From: Nannocystaceae bacterium
GTDB taxonomy: Bacteria; Myxococcota_A; Polyangia; Nannocystales; Nannocystaceae
Length of the DNA: 37,040 nt
Direction of reading: 5' to 3'
NCBI GenBank assembly: GCA_019694555.1
Contig: JAIBBS010000075.1
Location: forward strand, 1-37,040
Shown here: piece after piece, positions 26,518 through 34,499 of the stretch
Layout of the letters: every line of letters starts with the position of its first letter
Numbering within the stretch: position 1 is the first letter of the stretch
Translations under genes and position numbers: made by a program
The notes under the pieces: model-generated
Seen by the model: only the letters and a program-made list of their open reading frames with translations
Databases searched by the model: none
What the model was told of the DNA's origin: nothing

Positions 26518-27273
26518 TCAGCAGCCGGCGTTGCAGCACAGCACCGCGCGCAGGACCATCGCGCACGGGCGCTCGACCGGGTCGGTGTGGCTGCTGTCGA
26601 GCCCGTCGTAGAACGTGTCGGGATCGAGGTGGTAGACGATGTCGGCGACGCCGAAGTCGACCCACTCGCCGTCGGCGAACATGCCGGTGCCGTCGGACCA
26701 GTCGACGCAGCGCCCGCCCGGGCCCGGTGCCGAGGGCACGCCGTCGATCGACTCGATGGTCTCGCGGTGGATCCACGCCGAGGTGTTGATCAGCCCGTCG
26801 AGCTCGCCGGCGTCCTCGGCCATCCGCACCTCGGCGTACTCGCACACGTGATCGGCACCGATGCTCGCGCACGCCGCGTTGCCACCGGCGAGGCCCATCT
26901 GGCCCTGGTACACCCACGGCACGCCGATGCCGTCGACCTTGCCGGCGTACAGGCCATCGCAACCCGCGGTGCCCGAGCTGCCGTCGGCCGCGGTGCCGCT
27001 GTCGTCGCCGCTGCCGCTGCCGCTGCCGCCGTCACCGGACGAACCGCTGCCACCACCGCTGCTGCCGTCGGTCGCACTGGCGCACATGCACGCGCCGGCG
27101 ATGCCGTTGGCGTCGCAGTACAGCGTGCTGGCCGCGCCGTCGGGGCAGGTGCACGCCACCACGGAGTTGGGCGTGCAGCTGGCACCGAAGCCATCGTCGC
27201 CGCTGCCGCCGTCGACCGAACAGGCCAGTGTGACGGCGGAGCTGCCGATCAGGAGCGCGAGTGCTCGCAGCAT
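26518..27273 (-). CDS. lipoprotein with Cys-containing C-terminal domain, unknown function
   Basis: 251 residues from the ATG at 27273, giving MLRALALLIGSSAVTLAC (lipid Cys18). A start at 27309 would bury the signal behind 12 extra residues. Residues 19-60 hold a small Cys cluster (CTPNSVVACTCPDG, YCDANGIAGACMC). A Gly/Ser/Asp stalk follows (about 62-100). The terminal domain (about 103-251) has GNAACASIGADHVCEYAEV, INTSAWIHRE, GRCVDWSDGTG, WVDFG and a C-terminal AVLCCNAGC. The spacing of Trp, Gly and Cys in this domain recalls the DUF1554/C-type-lectin-like modules common in secreted proteins of this group, but I cannot confirm that. Immediately downstream (32 bp) of the giant GHKL-partner gene on the same strand. 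Confidence 0.82.
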   Translation of the reverse strand: MLRALALLIGSSAVTLACSVDGGSGDDGFGASCTPNSVVACTCPDGAASTLYCDANGIAGACMCASATDGSSGGGSGSSGDGGSGSGSGDDSGTAADGSSGTAGCDGLYAGKVDGIGVPWVYQGQMGLAGGNAACASIGADHVCEYAEVRMAEDAGELDGLINTSAWIHRETIESIDGVPSAPGPGGRCVDWSDGTGMFADGEWVDFGVADIVYHLDPDTFYDGLDSSHTDPVERPCAMVLRAVLCCNAGC

Positions 27274-27305
27274 GATGAAGCCGCACCACGATACCACGGG
27301 CGCGA

Positions 27306-30300
27306 TCACGCCGGATCGGCGTCACGCGCGTGCGCGGTGCACAGGTGTGCGGCGTAGCTCGCGAGCCACCGGCACTCCTGCTCGTCGGTGACCTCCTGCA
27401 GTGCGAGGTTGAGCACCGTGAGCGCCGCCGAGGCGACCAGGCTCACCAGCAACGGCTCGCCCGCCGGGTCGTCCGGCCTGGAGATCCCCGCCAGCGCCCG
27501 CGCGACCAGGGCGTGCCGCGCGTCGAGCACGACCGACTCGTCGCGCCAGCGCGCGACCAACCGTCCGTCGATCGCGTCGATGGCGATGCGCTCGAGGTGC
27601 ACGTCGGCGAGCGCAGGTTGATCGCGGTCCCGCAGGATTCGCAGCTCGTCGGCGATGCGCGCGAGCAGCTCGCGGCGCGGGTCCGTCCTCACCATCGGCG
27701 ACGGCGCTGCGGTGGTGTGCTCGGACGTGGTCGACACCGCCGCTGCGCTCGCGTCCTCGCGCTGCGGCGGTGCCGGCTCGGTGGGCGTCGCCTCGGTGCG
27801 CGGGCCCGCCTGGGGTGCGGGCGGCTCGTCGATCGGTGAGACGTCGCCCGGCGCCGTCGGCTCGGGCTCGTCGCCCTCGTCGCGCACCGGTGCCTCGGCC
27901 GGATTCCACAGGCCCAGCGCTGCGAGCTCGGGCGGACGCGTCCGCAATGCGGTGGTCCACGAGATCGCGCGGCCGTTGCCCAGCGGCAGCAGCGGCAGGT
28001 CGCGCAGATCTCGGAACAGTCGGCGCGCGTTGTGGCCCGGCCACTGCTGCTTGGCCAGCGAGATCGCGCCCAGTCGCAGCAGCAACGCGCGCAGTGGCGA
28101 CGATCGCGGATCGTCGGCGACCAGCGGGCGTTGCTCGAGCTCGCCGACCAGCTGGCCGTACAACAGTGCCGCGCGGGTCTTGACGTACTCGGCGCGCGTG
28201 CGCGTCAGCTCGCAGCCGCTGTAGTCGTTCGCGATGCCGACGCCATCGCCCTCGAGCGCGCCCTCGACCGGGAACAGCGTCGAGCCGTGCCACGACGACA
28301 GCGAGTGGCCGTTGCGGCCGAGCACGATCGCGGCACCATCGTCGGTGCGCGGGCTGATCCACAGCGTCCCGACCAGCTCGCGCGAGTCGATCGCCAACGT
28401 CGCGACCGCGTCGGCCGGCGGCGGCGGCAACGGTGGGGCGGAGCGCATGGCCTGCTCGAGCGCTTCGCGCTTGCGCGCCACGGGCTCGGCGTCTTCGATC
28501 TGTTCGAACAGCGCCGCGAGCACCGCGGCCTCGACGTCGTCGCGCGCGTGCACGAGCCAGTCGTCGGTGCGCAGGCCCGCGGTGCGCACGACCGGCAGTC
28601 CGCCGCGCTCGGGCACACGCGCGCGCAGCTCGACCAGGCTGCGCGGGTGGCCGTCGGCGTCGGCGAACAGCGGCGCGGCCGCGACCGCGGTGAGGCGGGC
28701 CGACGCCAGCGCGCCGTCGTCGAGGCGGCCGCGCACGACCACCGACGCGAGCAGGTGCTGCGCCCATACCCGCCGCAGTGCCGCGTCGGGGTCCTCGGGC
28801 GACCAGTCCTGCACCAGTCGGTGTGCCGCGGTCGCGCGCGAGTCGTCGCACGCCACGCGCAGGCGTCGGAGGTCCTCGATGTCGAGCGTCTGGAAGTCGC
28901 GCTCGAGGCCGAGATCGTCGCTGTCGATCGCGCCGACCCACGGCGTGCCCGCGACCGGATCCGCAGTCGCGACCACGCGGCGACGCGTGCACGCGAGCAC
29001 GGACCCGGGCCCCGAGCCGGGCACGCGCCGCGGCACGCCGACCACGCCGCGCAGGCCCTCGGTCTCGACCTCGACGGTCACCAGCGTGGGCTCCGGTGGT
29101 TCGAGCTCCTCGAGCTGCGGCCGCGCCTCGAACTCGCGCCGTCGTGCGGCGCGCACCAACTCGGGCCCGGCGTTGCGCAGGCGCGAGCCCAACCAACCCC
29201 GCAGCGAGCCCAGTGCAGCCGACGACAACATCGCGATGCGCCCGGTGTCGCCGGCGAGCGGCTCGTCGACGACGTAGGGCCAGGTGCCGTCGGCCGCGAT
29301 CGCAGCGACCGCGCCGTCGAGCGCGAGCATCGTGCCATCGGTCGCGGGGATCACCGGCAGTGTCAGCAACGCCGCGGCATGCTCCGCGCAGGCGATCGCC
29401 TGCAGGCTGCGCGGCTCGGACGCGCGGCTGCGCTTGCCCTCGATGGCGAGCGCATCGGCCAGCGGCAGCACCGAGGCCGCGAGCGCCCGCGTCAGCGCGG
29501 TGTCGACCTGCCCCGGCAGGAACTCGTCGTGCAGCCGCAGCAGCTCGCGGTAGCGGAACCGCCGCGCGCGCTCGTCGACGTCGCGGCCCATCGCGATCCA
29601 TGCCTGCAGGTACTCGGGGTGCGGGAACGCGGCCGCGAGCGCGTCGAGTACCACCGGTGCGAGCGCTGGCGTGAGCTCCGCGCCGGCCGCGGCCATGCGT
29701 TCGCACAGAAGCTCGACGCCCTGGGCCAGCGCGCGATAGACCGCGACGCGTCCCTGGGGCGTGACGCGATCCCACGACGGCGCGACGTGGCTCTCGCCCA
29801 GATCGAACACCGCGACGACGTCACCGATCCCGCACGGCGGGCGTTCGCGCACCAGCTCGCGGCCGAGCACCTGCACCGAGACGTCGGCGCGCGCGAGCCC
29901 GGTGCGGGCCTGCAGCACACCGATCTCGCCGCGGATGCCCTCGGCCTCGAAGGTGAACGGGCCCAGGGCACAGACCGCGTCGATGCGGGTCTTGGCCGCG
30001 GCTGTGCCGAGCAGGCGATCGCGCGCGAGCCACTGCTCGAACTCGCGGCCGACGCGTTGCAGCGCGCGGCCCCCGAACAACGCCTCGAGCAGCTCCAGCC
30101 GTCGCTCGCCCGCGCGCACCACCGGCACCGGCGTGGAGCTCAGCTTGGGCCGGCCCTTCGCGATCACGCGGATGGTGCCGTGTTCTCGCGCCGACGCCAC
30201 GATCGCGCGCAGGTCCAGCGGCGCACCGGCGCCGTCCTCGAACATCGGCAGCGCGGTGAGCGGGTGCTCGCTGTCGGGGCGCAGGTCGATCTCGGGCCGC

Positions 30301-32090
30301 AGCGCCCACGGCGTGCCGCGGTGCGCCAGCAACACGTTCGCACGCACGTCGCTGATGCCCAGCCCGCGCAGGAGCTTGCGCAGCAACGGCACGCAGTTCA
30401 TCGTGCGGACGCACTCGAACAACGCCTCGAGCTCGACCGCCTCCTCGCCGTGGGCGAGCCACTGCTGCGCCATCTGCCGGCCCGCGTCGGCGAACGCCAC
30501 CAGCATCGCGTGCATCGCGGTCTCGAACACGGCATCGCGTGCGACCTCGTCGAACAGATCGGTCGGGCGGAAGTTCGCCGCGATCACGGCGTGGATCGCC
30601 AGGCCCGGCAGATCGACGGGGATCTGCACCAACATGCAGCCCTCGTGCAGGATGCGGATCCACGAGTTGCCGCCGTGCAGGCCCAGGCACCAGCCCAGCT
30701 CGCCGGTGATCGCCTCGCCCGTGATCGCGACGCGCACGCCGTAGTCGCCCTGGGGCAGCTGCGGGGGATGCGGGCGGCTGAGTGCGGCGGCGCGGTTGCG
30801 TTCGGCCGTCACACCGCGACGGACCAGTGCCGTGCGTTCGCCGGTCGCGTCGCCGAAGAGCATGCGGAAGTGCTCCAGCGCGGTGGCGTCGAGCAGCGGC
30901 ACGGCACCGTAGCGAGCGAGCACCGACTGCGGCGCGGCGCTGCCGCCGAGCAGATCGGCGAGGCCTTCGGCGCGCGCGAACGGGGCCTTGCCGGTGGTGT
31001 CGGCGATCGCCGCGCTCGCACGGTGCGTGCCGTCGAGGCACGGCCACAGCGGCAGTGCGAGGCAGGCCGCGGCGGGATCGACGTCCCGCGCACCGCCGGC
31101 ACGCAGGTGCGCGCCGACGCGCAGGCACAACAGCCGACGCAGCGGCGCGGGCAAGGGCTCGGCACTGCCCGCGAGCGCCCGCGCCATCTCGCCGAGCGCA
31201 CGATCCCGCGCCGCGCCCACCGCCTGCAGCAGCAGCGCATAGGCCTCGTCCTGGACCACGTCCGCCATCGACGCGTCGGTGCGCAGGTGCGACGCATCGA
31301 CCCACGCGTGCACGCCCGCGAGCTCGTCGCTGGCGTGCACGTGGGTCGTGAGCCACACGTGGTGCCGCACGATCTCGACGCGACCCGAGTTGCCGCCGGG
31401 CTCGAGGCACAGCCGACCCACCGTGCGCCCGTCGAGCACCACCGCCTGCGCCCACGCCACGCCGGGCGGGAAGGTCCACCGCGGCACCGCGTCGCCGTTG
31501 ATGGTGATCGCGATGTCGGCGAGACCGCAGCGCGTCGACAGCAGCAATTGCTCGCGCACGACCTCGCTGCCCAGCGAGAAGAAGCGCAGGATGAGGCCAG
31601 GCCGGAAGCGTTCGCGCACGGTCACGCGCACGCCCGGCGCGATGGCGGCGTCGCGGGTGATGGCATCGGGCCGATCGTTGCGCTGCTCCAGCCGCACGCC
31701 CGGCTCGCCGTCCTTGCCGCCGGCTTCGAGCACGAGGTTGCGGGGGTTGAGCGCCATCGCGGCGTTGAGCGACAGCGCCAGCTCGCGCAGCCCCGGGCGC
31801 GGCGCGACGTCGGCGAACAACAGCGCGTAGAGCTCCTGCAGCTCCTCGGCGGTGAACGGATCCGCGTCGCTGGCGAGCGTGACGCTGCTGGTGTCGATCT
31901 GTGCCGCGACCTGCGTCGCGCCCCGCTGCGCCAACGCCTGGATCAGCAGCAGCACGTAGCGGTGCGGGTCGGCCAGCTGGAACTGCCGCAGCTTCTCGCG
32001 CGCCTTCTCGGCGTCGAGCGTGAAGCCGCCGGCGGCGGTCGCGGTGCCCTCACCGCGCAGCTGCGCGATCATGCGTTCGAGTTCGGCCAC
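27306..32090 (-). CDS. 1594-residue pseudo-HSP90 repeat protein, partner of adjacent GHKL ATPase
   Basis: I chose the GTG at 32090 because GGAG lies five bases upstream; an ATG at 32072 would overlap the ATPase stop as ATGA and cost six residues. Residues 1-330 align with the neighbouring ATPase: DPHRYVLLLIQALAQRGATQV corresponds to its DPFAFVRELVQNAIDAGSQEV (given here in part), and VVQDEAY (278-284) to VIQDESY, with LCLRVGAHLRAGGA to LCRVACWHARAGA. Catalytic Glu, Asn and Asp are Leu48, Ala52 and Gln55, the DxGxG box is SDADP, and the GxxGxG box is missing, so ATP hydrolysis is unlikely. Residues 345-1285 hold four repeats, each an LP-x-x-P-x-x-DG unit, then about 95 residues, then a GELG/GEIG/GVVG/GTLW beta module; a fifth, partial unit is at 1363-1382. 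A Pro/Ala/Thr linker (1396-1465) and a C-terminal domain follow. Probable chaperone-like or scaffold subunit; function unknown. Confidence 0.88.
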   Translation of the reverse strand: MAELERMIAQLRGEGTATAAGGFTLDAEKAREKLRQFQLADPHRYVLLLIQALAQRGATQVAAQIDTSSVTLASDADPFTAEELQELYALLFADVAPRPGLRELALSLNAAMALNPRNLVLEAGGKDGEPGVRLEQRNDRPDAITRDAAIAPGVRVTVRERFRPGLILRFFSLGSEVVREQLLLSTRCGLADIAITINGDAVPRWTFPPGVAWAQAVVLDGRTVGRLCLEPGGNSGRVEIVRHHVWLTTHVHASDELAGVHAWVDASHLRTDASMADVVQDEAYALLLQAVGAARDRALGEMARALAGSAEPLPAPLRRLLCLRVGAHLRAGGARDVDPAAACLALPLWPCLDGTHRASAAIADTTGKAPFARAEGLADLLGGSAAPQSVLARYGAVPLLDATALEHFRMLFGDATGERTALVRRGVTAERNRAAALSRPHPPQLPQGDYGVRVAITGEAITGELGWCLGLHGGNSWIRILHEGCMLVQIPVDLPGLAIHAVIAANFRPTDLFDEVARDAVFETAMHAMLVAFADAGRQMAQQWLAHGEEAVELEALFECVRTMNCVPLLRKLLRGLGISDVRANVLLAHRGTPWALRPEIDLRPDSEHPLTALPMFEDGAGAPLDLRAIVASAREHGTIRVIAKGRPKLSSTPVPVVRAGERRLELLEALFGGRALQRVGREFEQWLARDRLLGTAAAKTRIDAVCALGPFTFEAEGIRGEIGVLQARTGLARADVSVQVLGRELVRERPPCGIGDVVAVFDLGESHVAPSWDRVTPQGRVAVYRALAQGVELLCERMAAAGAELTPALAPVVLDALAAAFPHPEYLQAWIAMGRDVDERARRFRYRELLRLHDEFLPGQVDTALTRALAASVLPLADALAIEGKRSRASEPRSLQAIACAEHAAALLTLPVIPATDGTMLALDGAVAAIAADGTWPYVVDEPLAGDTGRIAMLSSAALGSLRGWLGSRLRNAGPELVRAARRREFEARPQLEELEPPEPTLVTVEVETEGLRGVVGVPRRVPGSGPGSVLACTRRRVVATADPVAGTPWVGAIDSDDLGLERDFQTLDIEDLRRLRVACDDSRATAAHRLVQDWSPEDPDAALRRVWAQHLLASVVVRGRLDDGALASARLTAVAAAPLFADADGHPRSLVELRARVPERGGLPVVRTAGLRTDDWLVHARDDVEAAVLAALFEQIEDAEPVARKREALEQAMRSAPPLPPPPADAVATLAIDSRELVGTLWISPRTDDGAAIVLGRNGHSLSSWHGSTLFPVEGALEGDGVGIANDYSGCELTRTRAEYVKTRAALLYGQLVGELEQRPLVADDPRSSPLRALLLRLGAISLAKQQWPGHNARRLFRDLRDLPLLPLGNGRAISWTTALRTRPPELAALGLWNPAEAPVRDEGDEPEPTAPGDVSPIDEPPAPQAGPRTEATPTEPAPPQREDASAAAVSTTSEHTTAAPSPMVRTDPRRELLARIADELRILRDRDQPALADVHLERIAIDAIDGRLVARWRDESVVLDARHALVARALAGISRPDDPAGEPLLVSLVASAALTVLNLALQEVTDEQECRWLASYAAHLCTAHARDADPA

Positions 32091-33691
32091 CGGTGCTCCA
32101 TCACGGCTTGCAGCATGCGCGTATCGGTCGCGTCGTCGAGCCCGCGACCGATCCGCAGCGCCTTGGCGAGGAAGTAGCCCGCGATCTCGGGCTCGCGGGC
32201 CGCGAGCGTCAGGAACTCCTTCACCGCCGGGTGCTCGAGGTTCACGACCAGGGCGTTGCGCCGCTCGAACAGGCCCGCGCGCAGCCGATCGAGATCGTCG
32301 AGCCCGACCATCGTGCCCGGCTCGGGCTGAGCGATCGCGACGCGATCGACGATCGCCGACTCGGCGTAGTCGAAGCGCGCCGGCACCACCGCCGACAGCT
32401 TGGCGCCGGCGGCCGCGAGCACCAGCGCGGCCGCGTCGCGCAGCGCCGGCCACGACGCCGGCCATGCACCCGCCGGCACCGGCTCGGGCAGGCACCAGTG
32501 ATCGCGGACCTCGACGTGCTCGGCCTTCGGCGCGACCGCCCGCAGCAGCTCCGCCCGCGCGCCGCCGCGGCGGCCCTCGACCACCGCGTAGCCCTCGGCC
32601 TCGAGTGCGTCGGTCAGCCGCGATCGTGCGCCGGCGTAGGCGACGAAGCCGCGCTTGGCCCGGCGACGCAGCTCCGCGATCGTGATGCCGCTGCCGCCGG
32701 GCGAGCGCGCGAGCTCGGCCTGCGCGTGCTCGGGTTGCTCGAGCGCGCCGGCGCGGGCGTGCCAGCACGCGACCCGGCACAGCACCTCGCGCTCGAGCGG
32801 GTTGGTCGCGCCCGGCAGCGCCGCGAACACGGCGCGTGCGAGCGGCCCGCGGGCGATGCTCGCCACCTGCGCCAGCGCGCGGTGGTAGCTCTCGTCTTGG
32901 ATCACCGCGTCGCGCGTGAGCGTGTGCTCGAGCCGCGGCGAGCTGATCTTGAACCACAGGCCCTCGAGCGCCTCGGTGCTGGCACTGCACTCGCGGCTCT
33001 CGAACAGCGTGAGGCCGTTGTTGTAGTAGCCCTGGAAGCTCGACAGATCCGCGCCGTGACCGACCACGACGTGCGCGAGGCCGTCGCGGGCCTCGACCTG
33101 ACACACCGCGTCGGGCAGCGCGAAGTCCTCGCGGATCGAGCGGCCCGCGAAGCGGATCTCGGCGTGGACGTGGCGACACCAGTGCCGCAGCGATCGCTCG
33201 CAGCCCTTGCGGATCTCGTCGAGCTCGGCCTGCGCGACGTGCTTGATGAGCGTGATCTTCGTGCCGTCGACCGGCTGCGCCAGCGCCAGCAGCTCGTAGC
33301 TGCGATCGTGGCGGAAGATCACGCGCCAGCTCTCGCCCGCGCGCGAGGTGTCGACGACGACGAGCTCGGGGTCGAGTGCGAACACCGACACGAAGCCGAT
33401 GCCGAACTTGCCGATCTTGGTGTGGTCGCCCTCCTTCGACGACGAGAACAGACGCGTGAGCTTCTTCTCGATGATCTCGCGCGTCATGCCCTCGCCGTAG
33501 TCGTCGACGTGGACCTCGACCACGCCGGCGTCGCCGCCCTCGTGGGTGTAGCGGACGTCGACGTCGACCTCCTGACTGCCGGCATCGATCGCGTTTTGGA
33601 CCAGCTCGCGCACGAACGCGAAGGGGTCCGAGAACTGGTGGACCAGCTCGTCCAGCGCGGCGCGAACGGTCGGGGCGGCGGGGGCGGTCAC
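32069..33691 (-). CDS. GHKL-fold (HSP90-like) ATPase
   Basis: 540 residues from a GTG at 33691; GGAGG lies 12 bases upstream, somewhat far. All GHKL boxes are present: ELVQNAIDAGSQEV (Glu29, Asn33, Asp36), DDYGEGM (64-68 DxGxG) and GKFGIGFVSVF (94-104). The SSSKEGDHTKIG segment fits the ATP lid. Residues about 225-290 resemble the HSP90 middle domain: GLTLF, then LEGLWFKISSPRL, then LTRDAVIQDESY, where Arg260 sits at the position of the conserved catalytic Arg in the HSP90 SRE-x-LQ motif. It lacks the C-terminal dimerisation domain of HtpG in recognisable form; residues 300-540 are helical and unfamiliar. The protein should bind and hydrolyse ATP and clamp a client. Its stop overlaps the start region of the giant partner gene, indicating coupled expression. 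It is not a housekeeping HtpG, MutL or histidine kinase. Confidence 0.93.
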   Translation of the reverse strand: MTAPAAPTVRAALDELVHQFSDPFAFVRELVQNAIDAGSQEVDVDVRYTHEGGDAGVVEVHVDDYGEGMTREIIEKKLTRLFSSSKEGDHTKIGKFGIGFVSVFALDPELVVVDTSRAGESWRVIFRHDRSYELLALAQPVDGTKITLIKHVAQAELDEIRKGCERSLRHWCRHVHAEIRFAGRSIREDFALPDAVCQVEARDGLAHVVVGHGADLSSFQGYYNNGLTLFESRECSASTEALEGLWFKISSPRLEHTLTRDAVIQDESYHRALAQVASIARGPLARAVFAALPGATNPLEREVLCRVACWHARAGALEQPEHAQAELARSPGGSGITIAELRRRAKRGFVAYAGARSRLTDALEAEGYAVVEGRRGGARAELLRAVAPKAEHVEVRDHWCLPEPVPAGAWPASWPALRDAAALVLAAAGAKLSAVVPARFDYAESAIVDRVAIAQPEPGTMVGLDDLDRLRAGLFERRNALVVNLEHPAVKEFLTLAAREPEIAGYFLAKALRIGRGLDDATDTRMLQAVMEHRWPNSNA

Positions 33692-33696
33692 GCGGG

Positions 33697-33709
33697 CGGA
33701 GGGCCTCCG
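33697..33709. promoter_or_regulatory. CGGAGG-G-CCTCCG inverted repeat over the ATPase ribosome-binding site
   Basis: A 6+1+6 base inverted repeat whose minus-strand copy contains the GGAGG that may serve the GTG at 33691. The one-base centre makes an RNA hairpin with the full stem impossible, so a DNA-binding site or coincidence is more likely. Confidence 0.25.
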
Positions 33710-33835
33710 AGATTAACAGAGGATCGGTGGGGCCGGCGCGACCTCACGCGCCAGGACCGACGCGTGCGGGTCGTACCCCGCAGCCTTCGCGCAGAGGCGG
33801 GAAATGGCCGGACGCGACACCTGGTACGGTGGGCC

Positions 33836-34432
33836 ATGTCCAAATCCAGCAAGAAGTGGGTGGCGGTGGCCGTGCTCGGCGCCGCAGGCATCGGCGCCTG
33901 GCAGCTCGGACAGCGGCTGTGGGGATCCGATTCCGTCGACGCCGACTCGGCGCGTCACGCGGTGAACCAGGTGTGGATCGAGCGACTGCCGACCGACCAG
34001 CGAGACATGATCAGCCACTTTCTGCTGATCAAGCATCCGCAGGGGCGCATCGGCGGCGTGGGCAAGTCCTCGCAATGGCGGCACTTCGTCGAGCTGTTCC
34101 AGTGGGGGCTCGAGGGCGAGCGGCTGAGCGTGTACCTGCCGCAGGAGCAGCAGAAGGCGCAGCTGCGCGTGCGCACGTGGGAGTGTGACGGCGAGGCGCC
34201 CGATCCGTTCGAGCTTTGCCTCGAGCTGAGCTCGGGCAAGCGCTCGGTGACGATGTACAGCCGCAAGGACTGGGTCATCGAGCCCAAGGATGTCGCCGGC
34301 TCGCTCGCCGACATCGCCGAGGACAACCCCGAGCTCGCGAGCACCCTGGCTGCGATCGAGCCCGAGGCAGCGCCGGCCGAGCTCGCCGCGGACGCGGAGT
34401 CCTGGCGCACGGTCGAGCTGCTCGACCGCTGA
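33836..34432 (+). CDS. membrane-anchored protein of unknown function
   Basis: 198 residues from the ATG at 33836; upstream in-frame sequence is antisense to the ATPase gene. The N-terminus is basic (MSKSSKKW), followed by one hydrophobic segment (about 8-24) without a clear cleavage or lipobox site, so it is probably a signal anchor. The rest (about 35-165) is a compact mixed domain: VNQVWIERLPTDQRDMISHF, FVELFQWGLEGERLSVYLPQ, QLRVRTWECDG, FELCLELSS and SVTMYSRKDWVI (the Cys and Trp residues are well spaced for a fold). The acidic Ala-rich tail looks disordered. No family is recognised. Divergent from the GHKL ATPase with 144 bp between starts. A TACGGT hexamer lies at 33825-33830, five bases before the ATG. 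Confidence 0.78.
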   Translation: MSKSSKKWVAVAVLGAAGIGAWQLGQRLWGSDSVDADSARHAVNQVWIERLPTDQRDMISHFLLIKHPQGRIGGVGKSSQWRHFVELFQWGLEGERLSVYLPQEQQKAQLRVRTWECDGEAPDPFELCLELSSGKRSVTMYSRKDWVIEPKDVAGSLADIAEDNPELASTLAAIEPEAAPAELAADAESWRTVELLDR

Positions 34433-34499
34433 GACGCCGTCGGCGCGCAGCGACGGAGCTTCCTCGCCATGGGCGGACCGTGGCGTGCGACCATGCGGC

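Noticed and set aside
28032..32177. 1381-codon open frame antisense to the giant GHKL-partner gene
   Set aside because: Arg/Ala/Gln/Asp-rich with no motif; the opposite strand has an interpretable repeat structure and a ribosome-binding site.
32091..33179. Extension of the giant protein upstream to 33179
   Set aside because: This part is an Arg-rich frame lying over the GHKL ATPase gene. The GTG at 32090 has a Shine-Dalgarno and starts where domain-like sequence begins.
32069..33691. Considered housekeeping HtpG, MutL or a histidine kinase
   Set aside because: It is too short and lacks the HtpG C-terminal domain, has no MutL signature beyond the shared fold, and no H-box or receiver partner.
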